This document shows, in pieces, positions 1-7,541 of a stretch of DNA of 16,756 bases. The position numbers and the translations under genes were made by a program. How positions within the stretch are numbered: the stretch's first letter is position 1; every line of letters starts with the position of its first letter. The notes beneath the pieces were generated by a model. It did not search any database. It worked only from the letters and a program-made list of their open reading frames with translations, and had not been told where the DNA came from. The DNA comes from ANME-2 cluster archaeon. GTDB lineage: Archaea; Halobacteriota; Methanosarcinia; Methanosarcinales; Methanocomedenaceae. The stretch lies in assembly GCA_022353185.1 (NCBI GenBank), contig JAKRWB010000065.1, positions 1-16,756 on the forward strand, written 5' to 3'.

Positions 1-664
1 CCCCCAACGGAGGCTCGAAACCCGGGCAGGGCGTCACTGGCTGTAATATCAGTGGCAAAGTCTCATCAATATCGGAACAGCTCCTGGCAATGGTCTGCAA
101 GGCATCGTTTGACGTCTTGTCAGTCACCACACATTTGGCAAAGGTCACAGCTCCTGCCTCGTAGAATATCCCCAGGGTCTCCAGTTCTGCCTTCAACAGC
201 GACCGGTAATCATCTGAAGCATTGTGTTCTGGCAATTTGATATCACATGCCGCCACATCCACCACATTCTGCACCTTCCGTGCCTCATCAGGCAGGCAGC
301 CGTTGGTCTCAATATACAAAGGATAATCCACCCGCCTTGACATCTCATTAATAAACTCCGCATGCTCCAGCGGTTCGCCCCCGGTCAGGGATATATGTCG
401 AGTGGCGGGTGACCAGAGCTCATTGATGATCTCAATAAGAATCTCCATGTCAATTGGATTGGAGACATCCCTGAACTCGCCAGTGCCAGGGACCGATTCA
501 ACCTTGCATACCTGAACATTGGGTTGCCTGGACTGCGGAGTATCACAGTAGCTACAATGCAGTGGACATCCCTGAAACCTGACAAACACCTGGCGCATAC
601 CAGTAAAGATACCCTCGCCCTGAATGGAATTAAATATCTCGCCAAGAAATACCGGTTCTGTCAT
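1..664 (-). CDS. queE: 7-carboxy-7-deazaguanine synthase (QueE-like radical SAM), 3' end cut by window edge
   Basis: Radical SAM enzyme of the QueE family, which converts 6-carboxytetrahydropterin to 7-carboxy-7-deazaguanine, a precursor of archaeosine in archaeal tRNA. I translated it by hand from ATG at 664-662 to the window edge: 221 codons, no stop. The N-terminus reads FNSIQGEG (residues 11-18) then FVRFQGC, which is typical of QueE. The 4Fe-4S cluster motif is C33-x3-C37-x2-C40 (CPLHCSYCDT). SLTGGEPLE at 92-100 is the SAM-binding GGEP motif. YIETNG follows further on. About 220 residues are present, so little of the C-terminus is missing. It starts 28 bases after the mch stop on the same strand and is probably cotranscribed with mch. 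The cluster spacing C-x3-C-x2-C and the N-terminal signature support QueE over a generic activating enzyme. Confidence 0.9.
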   Translation of the reverse strand, partial: MTEPVFLGEIFNSIQGEGIFTGMRQVFVRFQGCPLHCSYCDTPQSRQPNVQVCKVESVPGTGEFRDVSNPIDMEILIEIINELWSPATRHISLTGGEPLEHAEFINEMSRRVDYPLYIETNGCLPDEARKVQNVVDVAACDIKLPEHNASDDYRSLLKAELETLGIFYEAGAVTFAKCVVTDKTSNDALQTIARSCSDIDETLPLILQPVTPCPGFEPPLG

Positions 665-692
665 CCTGAATAAAAAAAGAAAATTGCGGGAA

Positions 693-1643
693 TTATATCC
701 CGCTTATACCGTATGATTCCAGTATAACCTCTGCGTTCAGGTGACCGGCATGATAGGTCTTACCTGTATCAAGGTCATTTACTGTCATTTCAGCAGGTGC
801 AAAGATGTAGGGATCTATCTTGTAGAAATCATATCCTGCATCCTTAAATGTTTTAAAGAAAGGTTTACCGTAATCAGAAGACGTTGAAGATGGAACCTGC
901 TTGAACAGTTCTTCATTGAATCCTCGTGTTGTCAGCACAATGGAACCATAGTATATGACACTGTCATTAGTACAACCCATAGCTTTCAGGTCATCCTTGA
1001 CAACCGGTGCAATAGGTGCAGTACCGGTGCCGCTCACAATCTGTGTAGTATCGAATCCCAGTTCATTGAGCTTGAATATTCCAGTTTCCACAACCCTGCC
1101 AGAAACCTGTATCGAACCTACGATACTGGCTGTAGGTGCTACCAGGGCGATTGTGTTCTCTACAGGCACCTTACACGCATCTGCAATGAATTGCATAACC
1201 TTTTCATCAGGAATTTTATTGGATTCCAGGGCTATCACAGTATGGTCATACTCGTCCTCATAATGTATTCTCTCAAAAGTGTGCTTGGGTTTCATCGAAA
1301 GAGCCCTTGCCGGACCAGAACCCATAGCAAAATACTTATCCACACTAATTTGCCAGCCTGCTTTCTGTGCTCCCAGGCATGAGATGGCCGGGTGGTCAGT
1401 TGTCACGTCGATAAACGCCAGTGGGATGTCTCCTACCTTATGCACGCTTATGCCTGTAGTGCATAAACCCCCCATGCAGATATCTGTAAACATTAGTCCT
1501 GCATCGTAACTGCCGCTTACATTCACACCACAGTCGATAACAAGTGCATCGTTTTTGAGCTCAATGGTCTTAACCTTAAGCTCCTCGGCCCAATCCATCA
1601 TCTCTTCAGCAATCTCAAGTCCCTTTTCATTAACACTTAACAT
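693..1643 (-). CDS. mch: Methenyl-tetrahydromethanopterin cyclohydrolase
   Basis: Mch interconverts 5-formyl- and 5,10-methenyl-tetrahydromethanopterin in the cytoplasmic C1 pathway. It works in the reductive direction in methanogens and oxidatively in methyl-oxidising or methanotrophic archaea. The 316-residue length matches the family. Recognisable segments are MLSVNE at the N-terminus, VIDCGV (35-40), the glycine-rich MGSGPARAL (107-115), ALVAPTASIVGSIQVSGRVVET (166-187 region) and SGTGTAPIAP. Arg183 and Glu186 fall at the positions described as active-site residues in characterised Mch. I chose ATG 1643 over an in-frame TTG at 1658 because a GGTGA ribosome binding site lies at 1648-1652 and family members start MxSVNE. 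A TATA-like element about 50 bases upstream suggests its own promoter. queE follows after 28 bases. Confidence 0.97.
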   Translation of the reverse strand: MLSVNEKGLEIAEEMMDWAEELKVKTIELKNDALVIDCGVNVSGSYDAGLMFTDICMGGLCTTGISVHKVGDIPLAFIDVTTDHPAISCLGAQKAGWQISVDKYFAMGSGPARALSMKPKHTFERIHYEDEYDHTVIALESNKIPDEKVMQFIADACKVPVENTIALVAPTASIVGSIQVSGRVVETGIFKLNELGFDTTQIVSGTGTAPIAPVVKDDLKAMGCTNDSVIYYGSIVLTTRGFNEELFKQVPSSTSSDYGKPFFKTFKDAGYDFYKIDPYIFAPAEMTVNDLDTGKTYHAGHLNAEVILESYGISGI

Positions 1644-1689
1644 CCATTCACCTACCAATATAAACTAATTAATTTGCATGTGCAACCTT

Positions 1690-1699
1690 AAGATATAAG
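1690..1699 (-). promoter_or_regulatory. Candidate archaeal TATA box for mch
   Basis: On the minus strand this reads CTTATATCTT, preceded by an A-rich stretch that could serve as BRE. Its centre is about 52 bases before the mch ATG at 1643. Standard archaeal spacing would put transcription start near 1667, leaving a leader of about 25 bases with GGTGA in it. This fits mch being expressed separately from the M20/GNAT genes upstream. Confidence 0.45.
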
Positions 1700-1731
1700 G
1701 GTTTTGAAATGTGTTTAGACTAGAAGATACT

Positions 1732-2181
1732 TCATATGTCCATTCTAAAAAACAAAGTGTCTCCGTCCACTCTTACCACTGAAAATCCGGATTTCAGATA
1801 TATACTGACTGCCCTGCCAAGTGACTTGTCGGTCTTCAAAGTAACAACAGGATAATGGGACATGGCATATGACAGGGCGTACTGGAACAATTGCTTGCCA
1901 TACCCCCTGCCCCTGAACTCTTGTTTCATATATAATCTGCGAATTTCGCATTGTTCAGCACCGACCCTGCGTATTGCAGCAGTACCTATGATCTCATCCC
2001 CTAATATCCCTGTGAAGAACATACCGCCATCAGCAAGGTAATAACCCCCGATGTCATCCAGGTCAGAATCCTTTTCAGGGTCAAAGTCGAATCCCTGCTC
2101 AGCAAGCACTCCGAGAACCAGTTCCTTCACTTCAGTTCCCCTATTGGGAATAAATCTCTCTATTCTCATAATACTCTTCAT
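1732..2181 (-). CDS. GNAT-family N-acetyltransferase
   Basis: A 149-residue protein with the GNAT fold, which transfers acetyl from acetyl-CoA to an amine. Motif A, the acetyl-CoA pyrophosphate-binding loop, is visible as RRLYMKQEFRGRGYGKQLF (about residues 82-100), with the R-G-R-G-Y-G version of Q/R-x-x-G-x-G/A. A C-terminal AVSIYLKSGF segment is typical of motif B (x-x-x-Y-x-K-x-G-F). The substrate cannot be read from sequence. The start ATG overlaps the stop of the M20 gene in an ATGA arrangement, implying translational coupling; an in-frame ATG at 2169 is an alternative start. Its pairing with an amidohydrolase could mean that one gene makes and the other removes an N-acyl group, but this is inference. 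Confidence 0.88.
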   Translation of the reverse strand: MKSIMRIERFIPNRGTEVKELVLGVLAEQGFDFDPEKDSDLDDIGGYYLADGGMFFTGILGDEIIGTAAIRRVGAEQCEIRRLYMKQEFRGRGYGKQLFQYALSYAMSHYPVVTLKTDKSLGRAVSIYLKSGFSVVRVDGDTLFFRMDI

Positions 2182-3380
2182 GGCAAATATTTATCAGGAT
2201 GGTCCAGATAATCCAGCACGATGACAGTCAACATCTCAGCCCCCCTGACAAGTATATCCTCATCTATATCGAACCTGCTGGAATGATTGCCCTCAATGAT
2301 GTCTTTTTCAACATTCCTTGTCCCCAAACCCATGTACACACCAGGTATCTCTTCCAGATAATGGGCAAAATCCTCTGCTCCGAAAAACGGCTCAATGTCT
2401 TCACTCACGATAGGGAAATGCTTCTTGAGTACAGCAATGGCCTGTTTGGAAAATACCGGGTCGTTTACCAATACCGGATAACCATGCATAATCTCCAGTT
2501 CATACATTGGCAGCCCCTGAAATAATTCATTTTTATATTCGTCCAGTATACCATCCAGCGTGTTCCTGATAGTATCCTCGATAATGTCCGTGTCTTTACT
2601 GTCAAAAGTCCGGAAACTGCCCAGTATCTCCACTTCATCCGGTGTCCTGTTAAACTGTGACCCGCCTGCTAACTTACCAAACCCCAGGATGAAACGGTCC
2701 TTTAACACTCTTTTTTCAATATCAGCCTGTATACATCCGATGAACCTTGAAGCCATGGAAATGGGGTCTATGCAAAGGTGTGGACTTAAATGATGTCCGC
2801 CTTTGCCCGTGATCTTTATTGTCATGATATTGGAAGTAGCCATGAACGGCCCGGCTCTGAATTTTATCTCGCCTGAATCGATGTTACTAAAAACGTGCAG
2901 CCCGACTATGGCATCAATTTCTTCCAGCCCGCCTTCTTTTATCACTTCTATCGCACCCCCGGGCGGCTGCTCCTCACCGGGCTGGAAAATCAATCTGACA
3001 GAACCTCTAAAATTATCACGCTGCTGGATAAGCAGCCGGGCCGCACCAAGTACTATAGACATATGAGCATCGTGCCCGCATGCATGCATAAAACCAGGAT
3101 GCTGTGAAATATATTCCCTGTTCATTGACGTAACCTCTTCAGTAACCTCAAGTCCATCCATATCGGAACGGAGTGCGATGGTACTACCCAGACCGTTCCC
3201 TTGAATAGTGGCTACAACCCCGGTGTTGGCAATTGGTCTTCCATTAAGCCCAAGGTCTTTCAATATCTCTATAACCTTTTCCTGGGTCCTGAACTCTGCA
3301 AAACTTAACTCAGGAATCCTGTGGAACTCACGCCGTTTGGCTATTACCCAGTCCCTGAACTGCTCATTGATATTGTGCAA
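2178..3380 (-). CDS. M20-family (M20D type) amidohydrolase / N-acyl-amino-acid hydrolase
   Basis: A 400-residue cytoplasmic metallohydrolase of the family that includes N-acyl-L-amino-acid amidohydrolases, hippurate hydrolases and IAA-amino-acid hydrolases. The metal-binding signatures are present. HACGHDAHM (99-107) supplies the Cys and two His. FQPGEEQPPGGA (132-143) supplies the catalytic and ligand Glu pair. VGLHV (159-163) supplies a His, and EGNHSSRFDIDED near the C-terminus supplies the last His. RSDMDGL (71-77) and the dimerisation-domain segment TGKGGHHLSPH (191-201) are also typical. Length is normal for the family and all expected ligands are there, so it should be active; the exact acyl/amino-acid substrate is unknown. 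It is the first gene of a minus-strand unit and overlaps the GNAT gene by four bases. Confidence 0.93.
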   Translation of the reverse strand: MHNINEQFRDWVIAKRREFHRIPELSFAEFRTQEKVIEILKDLGLNGRPIANTGVVATIQGNGLGSTIALRSDMDGLEVTEEVTSMNREYISQHPGFMHACGHDAHMSIVLGAARLLIQQRDNFRGSVRLIFQPGEEQPPGGAIEVIKEGGLEEIDAIVGLHVFSNIDSGEIKFRAGPFMATSNIMTIKITGKGGHHLSPHLCIDPISMASRFIGCIQADIEKRVLKDRFILGFGKLAGGSQFNRTPDEVEILGSFRTFDSKDTDIIEDTIRNTLDGILDEYKNELFQGLPMYELEIMHGYPVLVNDPVFSKQAIAVLKKHFPIVSEDIEPFFGAEDFAHYLEEIPGVYMGLGTRNVEKDIIEGNHSSRFDIDEDILVRGAEMLTVIVLDYLDHPDKYLP

Positions 3381-3432
3381 CTAAATACCTGCCTATATAT
3401 TCCAGATTAACCTGTTCAACCGCCTGATTCCA

Positions 3433-3458
3433 GGATGTTTTTCATGGATGTTTTTCAT
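3433..3458. repeat. Tandem 13-bp direct repeat
   Basis: GGATGTTTTTCAT occurs twice, back to back, at 3433-3445 and 3446-3458. It is followed directly by an imperfect second duplication (TATAGATTATCAT then TATAGACTCC). It lies 50-80 bases upstream of the M20 start, in the divergent intergenic region. It could be a replication-slippage duplication or a regulatory site; the sequence does not decide. Confidence 0.7.
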
Positions 3459-3517
3459 TATAGATTATCATTATAGACTCCTGTGCGTTTAATGAATTGG
3501 TAGTGTATTTATTATAT

Positions 3518-3539
3518 GATTAGTTAATTAATTATAATC
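3518..3539. promoter_or_regulatory. AT-rich dyad, possible operator
   Basis: GATTA and its complement TAATC are separated by 12 bases of TTAATTAAT-type sequence. This makes a 22-bp dyad in the middle of the 250-bp divergent intergenic region between the M20 gene and the small membrane protein gene. A regulator site is possible, but AT-rich DNA gives such dyads by chance. Confidence 0.25.
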
Positions 3540-3562
3540 AAAGCATAATTATTTATTAGATG

Positions 3563-3578
3563 CGAAAATTCTATAAAT
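3563..3578 (+). promoter_or_regulatory. Candidate BRE/TATA promoter for the membrane protein-translin unit
   Basis: CGAAAA followed by TTCTATAAA resembles an archaeal BRE plus TATA box. Transcription would start about 25 bases downstream, near 3600, giving a roughly 30-base leader. That leader contains GGTGAGG at 3613-3619 ahead of the ATG at 3631. Confidence 0.4.
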
Positions 3579-3630
3579 CAATAAACTAATCTGTCTACAA
3601 ACGATTGTGGAAAGGTGAGGAAGTATTACA

Positions 3631-3975
3631 ATGATAGAACTGATATACACTTTCATGGAAATTTATAATGTGGGAGCAGCATTTATCCTCATTTTTATGA
3701 TTGGACAGATGCTGATTATGCTCAGAGGCGTGGATAAGGCCGTCCTTAAGGCCAGGATTTTTTTAAAAGAGGAAATCCTTGAAAAAACGTGGATGTTTAT
3801 AGCCATTGCAGGAGCATCCTTTGCTCTTCATTCAATGACTAACTTTATTGAAACCCTGATGGGAATAGACACATATTACTTAAATGAAATCACCCAGATA
3901 ATTTTCCTCGTAGCATTTATCCTGGCAGTTTACCAGTGGTATGTTTTCCTGGGCAACCTCGATAAAAGAGAATAA
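3631..3975 (+). CDS. Small integral membrane protein, three predicted helices, function unknown
   Basis: A 114-residue protein I cannot assign to a named family. Three hydrophobic segments are visible at about residues 13-33 (VGAAFILIFMIGQMLIML), 51-68 (WMFIAIAGASFALHS) and 86-107 (ITQIIFLVAFILAVYQWYVF). They are separated by a basic/acidic loop (RGVDKAVLKARIFLKEEILEK) and by a short loop after NFIETLMGIDTYYL. There is no signal peptide cleavage site and no cysteine, so it is unlikely to bind haem or FeS by cysteine. A GGTGAGG ribosome binding site lies 12 bases upstream of the ATG. The translin-family gene begins 30 bases after its stop, so the two are probably cotranscribed. A membrane anchor or sensor partner for the downstream protein is possible but unproven. 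Confidence 0.8.
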   Translation: MIELIYTFMEIYNVGAAFILIFMIGQMLIMLRGVDKAVLKARIFLKEEILEKTWMFIAIAGASFALHSMTNFIETLMGIDTYYLNEITQIIFLVAFILAVYQWYVFLGNLDKRE

Positions 3976-4005
3976 AATAATCTGAAACATTGGCAATGAC
4001 CTGAT

Positions 4006-4629
4006 ATGCTATCTAAAATCTCAGCGCGACTTTTTAAGAATTATGAGGCCAAAGATGTTGCGAGAGAACATGCGTTAAAACTTTCTCGCAACATTGTCAG
4101 GCTCAGCAGCAAGGCCATAAAGTCCATCCACAGAAGACAATTCGACCAGGCTATAGAGATTATTGTTGAAGCCGGGGCATTAAATACTGAAATAAAATCC
4201 ATACTTGCAGACCATCCTGAACTGTACTTTGCCGGGTTTGTAGAACACGCCCAGCAGGAATATGCCGAAGCCACCATACTCTACAGCATTATAAAAGAAA
4301 ACAAGATACCCGACACTACAGAAATAGACGTTGAAGACTCTGCATACCTGATGGGGCTGGGGGATGTAGTAGGAGAACTACGACGAGTAATCCTTGACTT
4401 TATCAGGCTTGACAAAACCGCAGAAGGTGAAAAATACCTGGATATAATGGATGACATATATACCAACATATTATTATTTGATTTCCCTGACGCATTGCTC
4501 AGGGGATTGAGGCATAAAAGTGATGTGGCCCGCAGTCTTGTCGAGCGCACGCGTGGCGAACTGACCAATGCAATGGGACAGGCAAAGCTTAAAGAACGTA
4601 TGTCTGAACTGGAAAAAAAGCTGGAATAG
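4006..4629 (+). CDS. Translin-family protein
   Basis: A 207-residue, almost fully helical protein resembling translin/TRAX. In eukaryotes these form the RNA-processing C3PO complex; archaeal members are small RNA/DNA-binding or RNase-like proteins of uncertain role. Recognised features are the segment FAGFVEHAQQEYAEA (75-89) and the hallmark LMGLGDVVGELRRVILD (115-131), which matches the G-D-x-x-G-E-L-R-R core of the family. LFDFPDALLRGLRHKSDVARSLVERTRGEL (157-186 region) corresponds to the C-terminal translin helices. Acidic residues Glu80, Glu124 and Asp149/Asp150 could form the metal site used by TRAX, but I cannot confirm the geometry. The last about 20 residues are charged and coiled-coil-like. 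It probably shares an operon with the small membrane protein upstream. Confidence 0.82.
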   Translation: MLSKISARLFKNYEAKDVAREHALKLSRNIVRLSSKAIKSIHRRQFDQAIEIIVEAGALNTEIKSILADHPELYFAGFVEHAQQEYAEATILYSIIKENKIPDTTEIDVEDSAYLMGLGDVVGELRRVILDFIRLDKTAEGEKYLDIMDDIYTNILLFDFPDALLRGLRHKSDVARSLVERTRGELTNAMGQAKLKERMSELEKKLE

Positions 4630-4631
4630 AA

Positions 4632-4677
4632 TTTGTGTACGGTCGGTGTTTTGGATACCGAATACCTGATGCACAAA
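4632..4677. terminator. Imperfect hairpin after the translin gene
   Basis: TTTGTG (4632-4637) can pair with CACAAA (4672-4677). Further in, CGGT pairs with ACCG and GGT with ACC, giving a long stem with internal loops between the translin gene and sepS. It may act as a 3' end or stability structure. There is no strong T-tract directly after it, so a terminator role is tentative. Confidence 0.35.
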
Positions 4678-4691
4678 AGACTTTAGTGTAA

Positions 4692-4699
4692 TTTATATA
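4692..4699 (+). promoter_or_regulatory. Candidate TATA box for sepS
   Basis: TTTATATA matches the archaeal TATA consensus closely. It lies about 48 bases before the sepS ATG at 4743, which places a start site near 4720 and a leader of about 22 bases. A second weaker TATA-like word occurs at 4711-4718. Confidence 0.55.
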
Positions 4700-4742
4700 C
4701 CAACATTGTCGTATATAATCACGATTTAACAGGACGGCTTAC

Positions 4743-6356
4743 ATGAAATTCGACCCTGAAGATATTAAGAAAGCGGCAAAAAAAGATTTTGATGCCGCCT
4801 GGAACCGAGGAAAAGAGTACATAACACAACCCACAATCCCGGACCAGTATCCCAGGTTCAAACTGGGTTATGGGAAACCCCACCCAATTTATGATACTAT
4901 ACAGAAACTGAGGGAAGCCTATCTCCACCTGGGATTCACAGAAACGGCTAACCCATTGATAGTGGAAGACAGAGAGATACACAAGCAGTTCGGGTATGAA
5001 GCACTGGCCGTGCTGGACCGCTGTTTCTACCTGGCAGGCTTACCCCGGCCCAATGTTGGCATTTCTGATGAGAGGATAGCCCAGGTCAAAGAGATTATCG
5101 ATGTGGATGATGCCGGGATAGATACCATTCGCCAGATATTACATTCATACAAGAAAGGCGAGATCGAGGGTGATGACCTGGTGCCTGAGATATCACACCG
5201 GCTGGATGTTCCAGACTCTAAAGTGGCAGTGATGCTGGACCATGTTTTTCCTGAATTCAAGGAACTGGCACCAATCGGCTCCAACAAGACTCTGAGAAGT
5301 CACATGACCTCGGGCTGGTTCATTTCCCTGGGCGCAATGGTTGAACGGGCCCGACCTCCAATCCGGCTGTTCAGCGTGGACAGGTGTTTCAGGCGGGAAC
5401 AGCAGGAAGATGCCACCCGGTTGATGACATATTTCTCTGCATCCTGTATTATCATGGACCCTGAAGTTACAGTGGAACACGGCAAAGCCGTAGCCGCCGG
5501 ATTGCTGTCCCAGTTCGGCTTTGAGAAATTCAGTTTCAGGCCCGATGAAAAACGTAGTAAATACTACGTACCCGATACCCAGATAGAGGTTTTTGCATAC
5601 CACCCGGGCCTGGTAGGCAGCAATACCAAATACAGTGATGGGTGGGTGGAAGTGGCCACTTTCGGCATATATTCACCTTCTGCCCTGGCCCAGTACAACA
5701 TCCCTTGCCCGGTGATGAATTTGGGACTGGGTGTGGAGCGGTTGGCCATGATACTGCACAATTCAACTGATGTGCGCGCCCTTACTTATCCACAGTTCCC
5801 GCTTTATGAGGACGAATGGAAGATGACTGACGAGGAACTGGCAGGAATGATATCTGTTGAGAAGGCACCTGCCAGCAAAGAAGGATGGGATATCCAGCGC
5901 GCCATTGTCAGGGTATGCGAGGAGCACGGCAGCGATGCCAGCCCGTGCGAGTTCCTGGCATGGGAAGGTAAGGTGAACGACCGGGACGTTAAGGTCTGGG
6001 TCACCGAACCTGAAGATGATACAAAGCTGTGCGGGCCTGCTGCCATGAACCACATCGTGGTAGTGGATGGCGATGTTTTGGGTCTGCCTGATTCACCCAA
6101 ATACGAGAAGAAGTTTAATCAGGGTACAGTAGCGAACCTGAGATATATTGAAGCTTTTGCAGCACTGGCAGCAGCCGATGTCGAAGCTGCATCTGAAACG
6201 GGAGATTCAGCTGAAACCAGGGTACGTATCGTGAAAGTGCCCTCTGAAGTGAATGTGAAGCTTGATCCCATTGCCCAGCGGTATATTACCGGGCACAAGA
6301 AGAAGATCGACTTGCGTGGGCCGGTTTTCACGACTGTCAGGTCTGAATTATTTTGA
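4743..6356 (+). CDS. sepS: O-phosphoseryl-tRNA(Cys) synthetase
   Basis: Class II aminoacyl-tRNA synthetase that charges tRNA-Cys with phosphoserine; SepCysS then converts this to Cys-tRNA. It is characteristic of methanogens, Archaeoglobus and relatives. The 537 residues match the family. Class II motif 2 is SVDRCFRREQQEDATRL (211-227) and motif 3 is LGLGVERLAMI (327-337). HMTSGWF (187-193) and YFSASC (230-235) carry His, Thr and two Ser residues that correspond in motif to the reported phosphoserine-phosphate contacts; Thr306 in VATFGIY fits the last one. Residues 100-175 hold the family's helical insertion and the C-terminal region carries the tRNA-recognition extension. It has its own TATA box. 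No cysS or sepCysS is visible in the window. Confidence 0.97.
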   Translation: MKFDPEDIKKAAKKDFDAAWNRGKEYITQPTIPDQYPRFKLGYGKPHPIYDTIQKLREAYLHLGFTETANPLIVEDREIHKQFGYEALAVLDRCFYLAGLPRPNVGISDERIAQVKEIIDVDDAGIDTIRQILHSYKKGEIEGDDLVPEISHRLDVPDSKVAVMLDHVFPEFKELAPIGSNKTLRSHMTSGWFISLGAMVERARPPIRLFSVDRCFRREQQEDATRLMTYFSASCIIMDPEVTVEHGKAVAAGLLSQFGFEKFSFRPDEKRSKYYVPDTQIEVFAYHPGLVGSNTKYSDGWVEVATFGIYSPSALAQYNIPCPVMNLGLGVERLAMILHNSTDVRALTYPQFPLYEDEWKMTDEELAGMISVEKAPASKEGWDIQRAIVRVCEEHGSDASPCEFLAWEGKVNDRDVKVWVTEPEDDTKLCGPAAMNHIVVVDGDVLGLPDSPKYEKKFNQGTVANLRYIEAFAALAAADVEAASETGDSAETRVRIVKVPSEVNVKLDPIAQRYITGHKKKIDLRGPVFTTVRSELF

Positions 6357-6543
6357 TAAGGAGATCATGATTTAGAAGTTTATTTAACCAGTCATCACAG
6401 TCATGGTTGTGGCAGCATATGTCAAACAGTTGTCTCTTTATCGAAATTGAAATGATATTAAGCAATTGAATGACAAATGACAACATAGTGAACATAAATA
6501 TTTAATATCTTAAAATTTATTATTTATTTCAAAGGGGATACAA

Positions 6544-7416
6544 ATGTTAAGAATAAAAGAAATCGTCATTGTTTTGTTAATACTAATATCTGCATCAATT
6601 CTTATGGGATGTACAGATATCGGTACAATTGATAAATTAGAAGCTCAGAAAGAGGTTGGAGCTGACGGTAAGGAACTATACGACCATATTACCATTGATA
6701 ATGATTATCAAAACTGGTCTTACTGGCCCGGTAAAGGTGAATTTGAACCTGCGCGTGAACCTCATGGGGAATTTGTTACCACATACGTCTCGAATACTTC
6801 GATATCCTCAATAGAAAATAAGGACGGGAATATGTCTGCAGGAAGTATCATAGTCAAAAATAACTACGATGATAATAAGGAACTGGTTGCAATTACAGCC
6901 ATGTACAAAGTGGATGGGTATGACCCAGAACATAATGACTGGTTCTGGGTGAAATATTTACCTGATGGAACCATCGAGGCAGAAGGAAAGATCGAGGACT
7001 GCAACGGTTGTCATGGAATGAAAAAGAGTAATGATTACATCTTTACTGGTATATTGACTCAGGGAATTCCTGAACCTGTTACAGGTACACCGAATGCTAC
7101 CCAGACACCAACTTCTACACCCACACCCGAACCAACACCCAGACCAGAACCTACGAACATATCTATATGGATCGAAAATAATGGATTCAAACCTTATGGG
7201 AATGTGGAAATCAACATGGGAGATACTGTTGTATGGTGGAATCGGGAAAAATTCAAGAATCCACGCGATATTATCAGTGAAGATGGATTGTGGGATGAAC
7301 CGGTACACCTTAATTTCATGAGAACATTCAATTATACATTCAATGAAACAGGGACTTACTACTTCAGTCTCATGTACAATGAAGTGGGTTCAAGGCAGGA
7401 GATAACAGTAATATGA
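6544..7416 (+). CDS. Lipoprotein with cytochrome P460-like haem domain fused to a cupredoxin-like domain
   Basis: A 290-residue exported protein. The signal peptide (hydrophobic 7-21) ends in a lipobox, LMGC, with Cys23, so it is probably membrane-anchored on the outside. Residues about 48-170 look like the cytochrome P460 family. YQNWSYWPG, EPHGEFVTTYV, GSIIVKNNY, MYKVDGYDP, NDWFWVKYLPDG and AEGKIEDCNGCHG are followed by DYIFTG. CNGCH (153-157) is a c-type haem site and Lys105 lies in the conserved IIVK strand. A Thr/Pro-rich linker (about 178-204) leads to a cupredoxin-like beta domain (205-290): FKPYGNVEINMGDTVVWWN and YTFNETGTYYF. That domain has no cysteine and only His255, so type 1 copper is excluded. 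Known P460 proteins oxidise hydroxylamine or bind NO; the role here is inferred. An AAGGGG ribosome binding site lies just upstream of the ATG. A paralogue of the C-terminal domain is next door. Confidence 0.85.
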   Translation: MLRIKEIVIVLLILISASILMGCTDIGTIDKLEAQKEVGADGKELYDHITIDNDYQNWSYWPGKGEFEPAREPHGEFVTTYVSNTSISSIENKDGNMSAGSIIVKNNYDDNKELVAITAMYKVDGYDPEHNDWFWVKYLPDGTIEAEGKIEDCNGCHGMKKSNDYIFTGILTQGIPEPVTGTPNATQTPTSTPTPEPTPRPEPTNISIWIENNGFKPYGNVEINMGDTVVWWNREKFKNPRDIISEDGLWDEPVHLNFMRTFNYTFNETGTYYFSLMYNEVGSRQEITVI

Positions 7417-7541
7417 AATTATTACATGTACCAAACTATGTCTTAGTTTAAATCGAAGATTGTCTTAATAAACTGCGAATGTATTAATACTTGGAAGTAG
7501 AAATTATTGTAAAAGCGATTGGCTTTATTAGGTGAAGATAT

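Noticed and set aside
385..645. 86-codon minus-strand frame at the left edge
   Set aside because: It is an out-of-frame shadow of queE, whose own frame shows the radical SAM motifs and runs off the window.
7138..7416. Blue copper (type 1) domain
   Set aside because: The fold pattern fits, but the required cysteine and second histidine are absent.
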